Shown: one piece after another, positions 50,687 through 58,783 of the stretch
Numbering within the stretch: position 1 is the stretch's first letter
Layout of the letters: every line of letters begins with the position of its first letter
Assembly: GCF_003013475.1 (NCBI RefSeq)
Contig: NZ_PXZO01000006.1
Location: forward strand, 1-64,000
Direction of reading: 5' to 3'
Length of the DNA stretch: 64,000 bases
From: Brevibacillus porteri
GTDB taxonomy: Bacteria; Bacillota; Bacilli; Brevibacillales; Brevibacillaceae
The notes under the pieces: model-generated
The model's input: only the letters and a program-made list of their open reading frames with translations
Database searches by the model: none
What the model was told of the DNA's origin: nothing
Position numbers and translations under genes: made by a program

Positions 50687-50735
50687 TTTAATAGAGAATA
50701 TGAGAAAACCGTTGTTTATACAAGGAGGATGCGAG

Positions 50736-52124
50736 ATGGAATTCAGAATTGAAAAGGACACGATTGGAGAAATCAAGGTTCCGGCGGATAAGCTGTGGGG
50801 CGCCCAAACACAACGCAGCTTTCAAAACTTTGAAATCGGCGAAGAAAAAATGCCACTTCCACTGATTCGCATGTTTGCCATCCTGAAAAAAAGCGCTGCT
50901 CTGGCGAATCAAAAGCTGGGCAAGCTCGACAATGAAAAGGCAGAAGCGATTGTGGCGGCAGCAGATGAAGTGATCCAAGGAAAATGGGATGAGCATTTCC
51001 CACTAGTTGTCTGGCAAACAGGTAGCGGCACGCAATCCAACATGAACGTCAACGAAGTTATTGCTCATCGCGCGAACCAATTGCTGCAAGAGAAGGGCAG
51101 CTCCGCTCGCATCCACGCCAACGATGATGTGAATAAATCGCAGAGCTCCAATGATACATTCCCGACAGCGATGCACATGGCTGGACTGGTTGCTGTCGAG
51201 GAGCAAGTACTGCCTGCAATCCAGCTGTTAAAAGCAACGTTGAAAGAAAAAAGCGAAGCCTATATGGATATTATCAAAATCGGTCGTACGCATTTGCAGG
51301 ACGCGACTCCGCTGACGCTGGGCCAAGAATTCAGCGGTTGGGTACGCATGCTGGAAAAATCGGAAAAGATGATCAAGGAGAGCAATGAGTACTTGCGTGA
51401 GCTGGCGATTGGCGGTACAGCGGTAGGAACAGGCATCAATGCGCATCCGCGCTTCGGTGAAATGGTCGCAGCAGAAATCAGCATGGAAACCAACCACCAA
51501 TTCGTGACCGCAGAAAACAAGTTCCACGCGCTGACCAGCCATGATGAGCTCGTTCATGTACATGGTGCCCTGAAAGCACTGTCTGCGGATCTGATGAAAA
51601 TCGCTAATGACGTGAGATGGCTGGCGAGCGGCCCACGTTGCGGAATCGGTGAACTTATCATTCCAGCGAATGAGCCAGGCAGCTCCATCATGCCAGGCAA
51701 GGTGAATCCGACCCAAAGCGAAGCGATGACGATGGTTGTATGCCAAGTGATGGGTAACGATGCTGCCATTGGCTTTGCTGCTAGCCAAGGGAACTTCGAG
51801 CTGAACGTGTTTAAGCCAGTGATCATCTACAATTTCCTGCAATCTGCAAGATTGTTGGCAGACGCGATGAAGTCCTTCAACGACAATTGCGCAGTAGGAA
51901 TCGAGCCTGATCTGACAGTGATCAAAGAAAACCTGAACAACTCGCTGATGCTGGTGACGGCGCTGAACCCGCACATCGGCTATGAAAATGCAGCAGCCGT
52001 AGCAAAGCTGGCTCACAAAGAAGGCATCACACTCAAGGAAGCGGCGATCAAGAGCAATTTGCTGACCGAAGAGCAATTCGATCAAGTCGTGCGCCCTGAA
52101 CAAATGATTCATCCAAAAGAATAA
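50736..52124 (+). CDS. fumC: Class II fumarate hydratase (fumarase C)
   Basis: 462 residues, the usual length. It has the superfamily signature [15 protein letters not shown], plus [15 protein letters not shown] and [15 protein letters not shown] regions typical of FumC. It interconverts fumarate and malate in the TCA cycle without an iron-sulfur cluster. ATG at 50736 follows AAGGAGG; upstream in-frame sequence crosses the promoter and is non-coding. The Fur-like box over the promoter suggests induction when iron is scarce. Confidence 0.94.
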   Translation: MEFRIEKDTIGEIKVPADKLWGAQTQRSFQNFEIGEEKMPLPLIRMFAILKKSAALANQKLGKLDNEKAEAIVAAADEVIQGKWDEHFPLVVWQTGSGTQSNMNVNEVIAHRANQLLQEKGSSARIHANDDVNKSQSSNDTFPTAMHMAGLVAVEEQVLPAIQLLKATLKEKSEAYMDIIKIGRTHLQDATPLTLGQEFSGWVRMLEKSEKMIKESNEYLRELAIGGTAVGTGINAHPRFGEMVAAEISMETNHQFVTAENKFHALTSHDELVHVHGALKALSADLMKIANDVRWLASGPRCGIGELIIPANEPGSSIMPGKVNPTQSEAMTMVVCQVMGNDAAIGFAASQGNFELNVFKPVIIYNFLQSARLLADAMKSFNDNCAVGIEPDLTVIKENLNNSLMLVTALNPHIGYENAAAVAKLAHKEGITLKEAAIKSNLLTEEQFDQVVRPEQMIHPKE

Positions 52125-52137
52125 TATCTTCCTAAAC

Positions 52138-52180
52138 AAAACCGATGGTCCCATGTTTGTGGCCATCGGTTATTTTTTTG
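52138..52180. terminator. Terminator between fumC and the SDR gene
   Basis: AAACCGATGG pairs with CCATCGGTT across a short loop, followed by ATTTTTTT. The genes converge on it. Confidence 0.9.
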
Positions 52181-52187
52181 AGAACCA

Positions 52188-52955
52188 TTACAGATGCGAA
52201 CCACCACTTGCATCAATCAATTGACCAGTTACCCAACGGCTGTCCGAGGAAGCGAGAAAGGCGGCAATATCCGCTACATCATCAGGCTCTCCCCATCTGT
52301 TGAAGGTGGAAAGTCCAGCGGCGTACTTCTGCCCATCTGGATTATTTTGCAACGTGCCAGCATTCATCTCTGTGTTAATAATGCCAGGCAAGATCGCATT
52401 TACCGTAATATGACGGCTCCCCAGTTGTTTAGCCAGAGCGAGCGTCAGTGTGTTAACAGCTCCCTTCGATATACTGTAAGTGAACACGCTTGGGGAAGCT
52501 GCACGAGTCACGAAGGATGAGAGATTGATGATACGGCCTTCCTCTCTTAAGCGGGGCAAAGCTTGTTGGATCATAAAAAACGGTGCTTTGACATTGATGT
52601 TCATGACCTCGTCAAACGATTCCTCGGTAGCCTCTTCCAACGTTAAGATTTGTCCGATGCCTGCGTTATTTACGAGAATGTCAAAACGATAATATCCTGT
52701 ACGTTTCTGCAGTTCTTCGTCCAATGTCGCATAGAAATCGCGAATGCCGTCAAGAGTGCGCAAGTCCGTACCGATTGCGAATGCTTGGCCTCCTGTTCGT
52801 TCAATCTCCTGAACGACAGCTTCTGCTTCTTCTTGTCGTCTTCCATAGTGTACGACGACCAATGCGCCATCCTGTGCCAGACGTAATGCGATGCTACGAC
52901 CAATCCCGCGGCTTGCTCCGGTTACCAATGCAATTTTTCCTTTCAAATTACGCAT
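52188..52955 (-). CDS. Short-chain dehydrogenase/reductase
   Basis: 255 residues. Cofactor motif TGASRGIG (about 13-20), NNAG (about 93-96), catalytic Ser in NLSSF and the YSISK motif (Tyr-x3-Lys) are present. PxIINTEM follows, as in FabG/glucose-dehydrogenase-like SDRs. The Arg after the glycine motif (YGRRQEE) favours NADPH. The substrate is unknown. Start ATG at 52955 after GGGAGATG; no neighbours on its strand. Confidence 0.9.
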   Translation of the reverse strand: MRNLKGKIALVTGASRGIGRSIALRLAQDGALVVVHYGRRQEEAEAVVQEIERTGGQAFAIGTDLRTLDGIRDFYATLDEELQKRTGYYRFDILVNNAGIGQILTLEEATEESFDEVMNINVKAPFFMIQQALPRLREEGRIINLSSFVTRAASPSVFTYSISKGAVNTLTLALAKQLGSRHITVNAILPGIINTEMNAGTLQNNPDGQKYAAGLSTFNRWGEPDDVADIAAFLASSDSRWVTGQLIDASGGSHL

Positions 52956-53083
52956 GGTTTCATCTCCCTTGATTCAAATTCAAGTTAGTTATAACACAAG
53001 GGCGTGTTTGAAATATTGCTCTCTCATTCGCTCGGTTGGTCTCGTGAACGGAATGGCGATAATGTTAGAGAACAATCACTTGG

Positions 53084-53116
53084 CTTTACCTTTTCTTTAA
53101 CAATTCTTGTTATAGT
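53084..53116 (+). promoter_or_regulatory. Response-regulator-type direct repeats at the vanR-like promoter
   Basis: CTTTACC (53084-53090) and CTTTAAC (53095-53101) repeat with an 11-base period, with a third looser copy, CTTGTTA, at 53106. TATAGT (53111-53116) is a good -10 box, but no -35 consensus is present, as at activator-dependent promoters. The same repeat recurs at 54951. Confidence 0.65.
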
Positions 53117-53161
53117 GATGCTATCTATATCTACCATGCACGAGTTCGGAGGTGTTTGTCC

Positions 53162-53845
53162 GTGAGGATTTTGATTGTAGATGACGACAAAGAGATTGTA
53201 GAGCTGATGGCGATCTATTTGAGCAACGAAGGATATGAGATCGAAAAGGCTTTTGACGGTCTGGAAGCGATGGAGAGACTGGAGCAGAAGCCCATCGATC
53301 TCGTCATTCTGGATGTGATGATGCCCAATCTGGATGGGCTGGAAGTTACCAAGCGAATACGAAAAAACTCGACCATTCCCATTCTGATGGCGAGTGCCAA
53401 AACGAATGATATGGACAAAATCCTGGGCTTGATGACGGGTGCAGACGATTATGTGGCGAAGCCGTTTAATCCGCTGGAAATGATTGCGAGGGTCAAGTCT
53501 CTCCTCCGACGGTCGAACTACACGCAGGCAAGCAAACAGGATCATGTGATTGAGGTGGGGCCGTTAATTATCGACAGGCAAAGTCACTTCGTTCAGACAA
53601 AAGAAGGCACCCCGATCAAGCTGACGGCATTGGAATTTTCCGTCCTGCATCTTCTGGCAAGTCATCCGAATCGAGTATTCAGCTCGGAAGAAATTTTTGA
53701 CCGTTGCTGGAAAATGGAGAATTTCGTTTCCTACAAGACGGTAATGGTGCACATCAGCAACCTGCGGGAAAAGCTGGAGAAGGCGACAAATGGCGAAAAG
53801 GTGATACAGACGGTCTGGGGGGTCGGCTATAAAATTGAAGCTTAG
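53162..53845 (+). CDS. OmpR-family response regulator (VanR-like)
   Basis: 227 residues. Receiver domain with acidic pocket D7-D9 and phospho-acceptor D51 (LDVMMPN), Lys in YVAKPF, and a winged-helix DNA-binding domain (about 130-226, with ALEFSVLHLLASHPNRVFS and VMVHISNLREKL). GTG at 53162 is eight bases from GGAGGTG; the TTG at 53156 is too close to it. Its gene overlaps that of the histidine kinase by 11 bases. Direct repeats before it and before the D,D-peptidase gene suggest autoregulation and control of the cassette. Confidence 0.92.
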   Translation: MRILIVDDDKEIVELMAIYLSNEGYEIEKAFDGLEAMERLEQKPIDLVILDVMMPNLDGLEVTKRIRKNSTIPILMASAKTNDMDKILGLMTGADDYVAKPFNPLEMIARVKSLLRRSNYTQASKQDHVIEVGPLIIDRQSHFVQTKEGTPIKLTALEFSVLHLLASHPNRVFSSEEIFDRCWKMENFVSYKTVMVHISNLREKLEKATNGEKVIQTVWGVGYKIEA

Positions 53846-54944
53846 AGCCAAGGATTTTATCCGCATCCTGTTCGATTTGCTACTTGGCCTCTTGATCATC
53901 TACGCTGTTTTTCAGATGGCTGATTTTTTTGCCAACAACTATTTGTACACCATCCCGCAAATCAGAGAGTTCATCTGGAAATTGCGGATCAATTTCGATA
54001 TCAACTCCTTCAAAATCCCGATCATTTTGCTGGCGACGGGTATGTTTGTGGCGTGGTCTGTCGTTCGTATCCGCAAGTACCTAGAACAAAAGCAGATGGA
54101 GCAAATCATAAACGAGCTGCATTTCATTGCAAAAGGCAATTATCATCACCAGATTTCCCTTCGTCCGAACGGCAGCTTGGGCCAAGTCGTCGATAGCATC
54201 CATGCTCTAGTCAAAAGCGCCTTGGATGCGATGGAGGAGGAGCGGCGGCTGGAACAATCGAAGGATGAGCTGATCACCAACGTTTCCCATGATCTGCGAA
54301 CACCGTTGACCTCCATCATTGGCTATCTGGGACTGATTGAGCAGAACAAATACAAGGACGAAGAGAAGCTCAAGCATTACGCCCATATCGCCTACGAGAA
54401 GGCCAAGCAGATGAACGTGCTCGTCAATGATCTGTTTGAGTACACGAAGGTCCGCAATCGCGGGGCGTATTTAAACCGAACGGAGTTTGACTTGGTAGAG
54501 CTGGTTGAGCAAGTATCGGTAGGCTTTCGACTCGTAGCGAATGAGGCAGGGCTGCGTTTAGTCGTAGATACGCCTGATCAAAAAATTGAAATGGCAGGAG
54601 ATACCGACAAGCTCGTTCGGGTTCTGGAAAACCTTATTTCCAACGCCGTGAAATATGGACGCGCTGGTACGGAAATTGTCATTCGCGTCTTCCAGCAAGG
54701 AGAAGGTATCGCGATTTCTGTCGCCAATAACGGAGCGCCGATCCCGGCTGAATATGTGCCGAACTTGTTTGAACGCTTTTTTCGGGTGGAGGGCTCACGT
54801 TCGAAAGAGACAGGAGGCTCGGGTCTCGGTCTCGCTATCGCTAAAAGCATCATCGACCTGCACCAAGGCAGTATTTCCGTCGAAAGCACAAAGGAATGGA
54901 CGACCTTCACGGTTTGGCTCCCACATACAATTTCAAGCCTTTGA
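53835..54944 (+). CDS. Sensor histidine kinase (VanS-like)
   Basis: 369 residues. Two membrane helices (about 11-32 and 60-78) flank a short external loop of under 30 residues. A HAMP-like linker is followed by the H-box SHDLRTPLTSIIGYL (H152) and a HATPase domain with N-box ENLISNAVKYG, a G1 region VANNGAPI, and G2 GGSGLGLAI. TTG at 53835 is the likely start. The small sensor loop suggests detection at or within the membrane. It should phosphorylate the overlapping response regulator. Confidence 0.9.
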   Translation: MKLRAKDFIRILFDLLLGLLIIYAVFQMADFFANNYLYTIPQIREFIWKLRINFDINSFKIPIILLATGMFVAWSVVRIRKYLEQKQMEQIINELHFIAKGNYHHQISLRPNGSLGQVVDSIHALVKSALDAMEEERRLEQSKDELITNVSHDLRTPLTSIIGYLGLIEQNKYKDEEKLKHYAHIAYEKAKQMNVLVNDLFEYTKVRNRGAYLNRTEFDLVELVEQVSVGFRLVANEAGLRLVVDTPDQKIEMAGDTDKLVRVLENLISNAVKYGRAGTEIVIRVFQQGEGIAISVANNGAPIPAEYVPNLFERFFRVEGSRSKETGGSGLGLAIAKSIIDLHQGSISVESTKEWTTFTVWLPHTISSL

Positions 54945-54950
54945 GAAAAG

Positions 54951-54990
54951 CTTTACTTTTTCTTTACCTTTCGTTTCCGTTTATTTTAAT
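54951..54990 (+). promoter_or_regulatory. Response-regulator-type direct repeats upstream of the D,D-peptidase gene
   Basis: CTTTACT (54951-54957) and CTTTACC (54962-54968), again with an 11-base period and TTTT between them, with looser copies at 54973 and 54984; TTTAAT (54985-54990) may be the -10. The same TTTACnTTTTCTTTAnC core occurs at 53085. Confidence 0.6.
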
Positions 54991-55058
54991 CCAAAAGTCT
55001 ATCCTGACTGCATGAAGGTTACAGCCTTTGTTTTTGCAGGTGTAGGAGGGCTTTTTTT

Positions 55059-55919
55059 ATGAGGAAAACAACATGGGCTTTGCTCATGCTGATCATATTC
55101 GTCGGGTTGACGCTTTTGCGCGATTCAGACTCAGTAGAAGCAGATTGGAAATTCCAAGGACCCATTACGCTAACGGAAAAAACATACGAGAAGGTCGATG
55201 CACAGGCAGCGATTCTGTTGGATAGCCAGACAGGAGAAATCATGTACGCACAAAATGCGGATACGCCTTACCCGGTAGCAAGCATGTCAAAAATGATGAC
55301 CGAATATATGCTCCTCGAAGCCATTAAGGAAGAGCGAGTCGATTGGGACGACGAGATCGTCGTATCGGAGAATGCGGCTGCGACTGGGGGAGCACGGGTC
55401 CATCTTGTCGCAGGAGAAGCCTATCCGATAAAAGACTTGTATGAAGCGATGGCGATTGGCTCTGCAAACAATGCAGCGGTGGCAATCGGCGAGTATTTGG
55501 CAGGCAGCACATCTGCTTTTGCGGAACAAATGAATTTGAAGGCAGCCGAGCTGAATCTGCGGTCCTCCTCGTTTGTGAATGCGACCGGGTTGGATACTGG
55601 AAATGGGCAAAATGAAATGACGGCTCGCGATGTAGGAATGCTCGCGTACCACTTGCTCAACGACTTCCCCGATATTGTCAAATGGACGGTCGAGCCATCC
55701 CATACAAACCTCATGCTCGATGGGAAAAACGCTGATTGGAGTATCGCAGGGCTAGATGGGCTCAAAACGAGTTATACCAATGCTGCGGGGTATTGCTTCA
55801 CGGCTACAGCGAAGCGGGGGGACAAGCGGCTCATTTCCGTCGTGATGGGCGCTGAAGAAGATACCACTCGTTTTACAGAGACAAAAAAACTGATGGAGAG
55901 AGGGTTTGACAATGGATAA
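55059..55919 (+). CDS. D-alanyl-D-alanine carboxypeptidase-like protein (peptidase S11)
   Basis: 286 residues. An N-terminal signal-anchor (about 5-21) is followed by an S11 penicillin-binding domain: SMSK (S75-K78), SAN (S135-N137) and, in place of KTG, KTS (K236-S238, in GLKTSYTNAAGY). It is shorter than PBP5/DacF and lacks the C-terminal amphipathic anchor domain. It should remove the terminal D-Ala of muropeptides outside the membrane. In van-type cassettes such an activity lowers the level of the glycopeptide target. The KTS change may alter activity. The stop overlaps the VanZ-like start by eight bases. Confidence 0.88.
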   Translation: MRKTTWALLMLIIFVGLTLLRDSDSVEADWKFQGPITLTEKTYEKVDAQAAILLDSQTGEIMYAQNADTPYPVASMSKMMTEYMLLEAIKEERVDWDDEIVVSENAAATGGARVHLVAGEAYPIKDLYEAMAIGSANNAAVAIGEYLAGSTSAFAEQMNLKAAELNLRSSSFVNATGLDTGNGQNEMTARDVGMLAYHLLNDFPDIVKWTVEPSHTNLMLDGKNADWSIAGLDGLKTSYTNAAGYCFTATAKRGDKRLISVVMGAEEDTTRFTETKKLMERGFDNG

Positions 55920-56457
55920 CGTGCAAAAAATGGAGAGACCGACAGAGCTGCTTGCTATTGCTGGTTATGCAGTGTTTGCCCTTTACTTGTTTCTCGTCGT
56001 GAAGATACTGCTGTTTAAATTCGGCAGTTTGGATACCAGTTTGCTAGTAGATCAGTGGAAAATCATTTGGAGCGATCCGTCTGTGATTGTGAAGCGTTTG
56101 CGTTACCAAAGTAATTTGGTGCCGTTTCATGAAATCGAAAACTATGTCAAAGGGATTCGGTATTACCAAAGCTGGCATAGTGCCGTGAACTTCGTGGGCA
56201 ACGTGATCGCCTTCATGCCGCTAGGCTTCCTGCTGCCACTCCTGTTTCCCAAAAAAGCTGGCTCACTGTTCAGAGTCACCCTGCTATCCCTGATGTTAAG
56301 CCTCGGTGTGGAGCTGACACAACTCGTGATGAATGTAGGAACGTTTGATGTCGATGACTTGCTCCTGAATACAGCGGGCGGGATGATCGGATATATCGTG
56401 TACTTGTTCATTTGGGTAATACAGAAAAAACGGTTCATCATTTCAGTAACTTCGTAG
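55912..56457 (+). CDS. VanZ-family membrane protein
   Basis: 181 residues with about four membrane helices. VanZ hallmarks are visible: NLVPFHEI, then NFVGNVIAFMPLGFLLPLL, and a C-terminal FDVDDLLLNTAGGMIGY. VanZ confers low-level teicoplanin resistance in enterococci by an unresolved mechanism. ATG at 55912 follows GAGAGAGGG; the gene overlaps the D,D-peptidase gene, implying joint function. Confidence 0.9.
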   Translation: MDNVQKMERPTELLAIAGYAVFALYLFLVVKILLFKFGSLDTSLLVDQWKIIWSDPSVIVKRLRYQSNLVPFHEIENYVKGIRYYQSWHSAVNFVGNVIAFMPLGFLLPLLFPKKAGSLFRVTLLSLMLSLGVELTQLVMNVGTFDVDDLLLNTAGGMIGYIVYLFIWVIQKKRFIISVTS

Positions 56458-56467
56458 TCTACTTATA

Positions 56468-56491
56468 AGGCACCCATGTGGTGCTTTTTTT
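56468..56491 (+). terminator. Terminator of the van-like cassette
   Basis: AGGCACC pairs with GGTGCTT across a five-base loop, followed by seven T. Confidence 0.88.
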
Positions 56492-56531
56492 ACTATTTTT
56501 GAAAAGGTATGGATGAACCAACAAAGCCGGT

Positions 56532-56742
56532 GAGAAGAAAAAGCACAGGGCTCGTAGACCTTGACAACGCCTACCCAGTCGGAACTTCAAAAAGGGGACC
56601 ACGCTTGTCGAACACTTCTTCTTTGAGAACCTTCCGCCCGTAGGGTGGCTTTGGCTCGACGGTCCCCTTTTTGAAGTGTAGACGGACAGTCAATCCCCCT
56701 GCTGGCGTGTCAGAGTCGAAGAGAACTGTGCTTTTTCTTCTC
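56532..56742. repeat. Nested perfect inverted repeats (about 211 bp palindromic element)
   Basis: Outer arms 56532-56548 and 56726-56742 are perfect 17-base complements (beginning GAGAAGAAAAAG). Inner arms 56584-56600 and 56661-56677 are another perfect 17-base pair (beginning ACTTCAAAAAGG). Between them GACA-CGCC/GGCGTGTC pair, and within the centre GTCGA/TCGAC and CCGCCC/GGGTGG close further stems. The whole element can fold into one long branched hairpin on either strand. No coding gene or transposase is present; it is either a MITE-like palindrome or a structured RNA. Confidence 0.8.
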
Positions 56743-56854
56743 CTCCACAATGTTGACTCAAACAAACCAGTCCCCCCTTGTTTTGTCCCAATGCCTATGT
56801 TTACACTAATAGAAACCCATTGAAAATACCTGTCGAAAGAGAAGGTGATTCTCT

Positions 56855-58630
56855 TTGTTAGATAAAGCGCAAGAGATTTTACGAAAGTACTTTGGCTACG
56901 AATCATTTCGGGAAGGCCAGAAGAAAATCATCACGAGCCTGTTAGCCGGACATGACACCGTAGGCATCATGCCAACAGGTGGCGGGAAATCGATCTGCTA
57001 TCAAGTCCCAGCGATGCTCCAAGAAGGAGTAACCATCGTGATCTCCCCACTCATCTCGCTGATGAAAGATCAGGTCGACGTGCTAGTCAGCATGGGCATT
57101 CCCGCCACTCAAATTAACAGCTCACTGGATTATAGCGAGGTTCGCGATCGACTCCGTATGGCGGCGCGGGGAGAGTACAAGCTGTTGTATATCGCCCCAG
57201 AGCGATTGGAATCTGAAGCGTTCCAAAACCTGATTCAGGATGTACCGATCTCGTTTGTGGCAGTGGACGAAGCGCATTGCGTCTCGCAGTGGGGGCACGA
57301 TTTCCGTCCGAGCTATTTGGCGATTGCTCGTTTTATTCAATCCTTGCCACAGCGCCCGATCGTCGCAGCCTTGACGGCGACAGCGACTCCAGAGGTAACC
57401 GAGGACATCAAGCGACAGCTAGAATTAAAGGACGAGCGCCTTTTTATCACAGGGTTTGGCAGAGACAATCTCATCTTGTCTGTACGCAAGGGAGAGAACC
57501 GTCGAGAATTCATCCAGGCGTACTTGCGGGCGAATAAACAGCAGGCTGGCATTATTTATGCGGCAACGAGAAAAGACGTGGACGCCTTGCATGCAGATTT
57601 GGACAAGCGTGGCTTTGCTGTGACCAAATACCATGCAGGACTGACGGAGGAGGAGCGTGCGGCCAACCAGGAAGCATTCCTGTTTGATGACGTCCGTACG
57701 ATGGTCGCGACTAACGCATTTGGGATGGGCATCGACAAGTCCAATGTGCGCTACGTCATTCATTACAACATGCCGAAAAACCTGGAGGCGTATTACCAAG
57801 AAGCAGGCCGTGCGGGACGCGATGGGGAGCCAAGTGAGTGTATTCTACTGTTTCAGCCACAGGATATCCAGACACAAACGTTTTTCATCGAGCAGAATCA
57901 AGTGCTGGACGAACGCAAGGAGTTGGAATACAAAAAGCTGTACGCAATGATCGACTATTGCCGGACGCCGCGCTGCTTGCAGCAAAACATCGTGCAATAC
58001 TTCGGCGAAATAGATGCTGCCGCGTGCGGGCGCTGCGGAAACTGCACGGATGAGACAGAGCTGTCCGATATTACACTTGAAGCGCAGAAGATTTTCTCCT
58101 GCGTCAAACGTATGAGAGAGCGCTTCGGTGCCGCACTCGTCGCGCAGGTACTGAAAGGCTCCAAGAATAAAAAGGTCACCCAGTTTTCCTTCGATGAGTT
58201 GCCTACGTACGGTTTGATGAAGGAATACAAGGAAAAAGAGATCGCAGACTTGATCCAGCTCCTCATTGCCGAAGGATATTTGCAAGTAACGGAGAGCCAA
58301 TATCCAATCGTCAAGCTGGGGGAGCGGGCATTGCCTGTTCTGCGGGGCGAAGAGCGCGTCGTGCAAAAAATCTCGATACGTCCTGTTCAGCTGACAGAGG
58401 ATGACGAGTTGTTCGAGCACCTGCGCGCGTTGCGCAAGGAAATCTCGACGCGACAAAAAGTACCACCATACGTGATTTTCCCAGACAGTACCTTGAAGGA
58501 AATGAGCAGTGTTTGCCCGACTGACAAACAGGCCATGCTCAAGATCAAAGGAGTAGGCGAGGCGAAATTTGAGAAGTACGGGGAGCTCTTTCTGGAGTGT
58601 TTGCAGAACTATGCAGCGATCAAGTCGTGA
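56855..58630 (+). CDS. recQ: ATP-dependent DNA helicase RecQ
   Basis: 591 residues. Superfamily II 3'-5' helicase: Walker A TGGGKS (41-46), DEAH box (138-141) followed by [17 protein letters not shown], and motif VI-type [12 protein letters not shown]. The RecQ-C-terminal zinc site (Cys in CRTPRC and CGRCGNC) and a C-terminal HRDC domain (about 512-591, [24 protein letters not shown]) are present. It starts with TTG at 56855 after GAAGGTGAT. The protein acts in recombination and fork repair. Confidence 0.95.
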   Translation: MLDKAQEILRKYFGYESFREGQKKIITSLLAGHDTVGIMPTGGGKSICYQVPAMLQEGVTIVISPLISLMKDQVDVLVSMGIPATQINSSLDYSEVRDRLRMAARGEYKLLYIAPERLESEAFQNLIQDVPISFVAVDEAHCVSQWGHDFRPSYLAIARFIQSLPQRPIVAALTATATPEVTEDIKRQLELKDERLFITGFGRDNLILSVRKGENRREFIQAYLRANKQQAGIIYAATRKDVDALHADLDKRGFAVTKYHAGLTEEERAANQEAFLFDDVRTMVATNAFGMGIDKSNVRYVIHYNMPKNLEAYYQEAGRAGRDGEPSECILLFQPQDIQTQTFFIEQNQVLDERKELEYKKLYAMIDYCRTPRCLQQNIVQYFGEIDAAACGRCGNCTDETELSDITLEAQKIFSCVKRMRERFGAALVAQVLKGSKNKKVTQFSFDELPTYGLMKEYKEKEIADLIQLLIAEGYLQVTESQYPIVKLGERALPVLRGEERVVQKISIRPVQLTEDDELFEHLRALRKEISTRQKVPPYVIFPDSTLKEMSSVCPTDKQAMLKIKGVGEAKFEKYGELFLECLQNYAAIKS

Positions 58631-58651
58631 CATTTACGTCACGGCTTTTTT
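58624..58651 (+). terminator. Terminator overlapping the recQ stop codon
   Basis: CGTGAC pairs with GTCACG across ATTTAC, with flanking GT/GC, then TTTTTT. The stop codon lies in the 5' arm. Confidence 0.88.
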
Positions 58652-58783
58652 GCTATTTTTCCTTTCATATGCCTGCTATAGTTAGATAGCAACCCAGAAT
58701 TTTCTTACATAATAGAATAGGAGGACAATAAGAGCAACACTATCGAGGGGCATTGACAGATTAAGAGAGACAGAGGGGAAAAC

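Noticed and set aside
50559..50735. N-terminal extension of fumarase
   Set aside because: The in-frame stretch crosses the promoter and Fur box; the FumC family starts at the ATG at 50736, which has a perfect ribosome site.
56532..56742. Insertion sequence
   Set aside because: No transposase frame lies between the inverted repeats and no flanking target duplication was seen; it is kept only as a palindromic repeat.
56571..56906. 111-codon minus-strand frame inside the palindromic element
   Set aside because: It runs through the inverted repeats and over the recQ start, lacks a ribosome site and resembles no protein.
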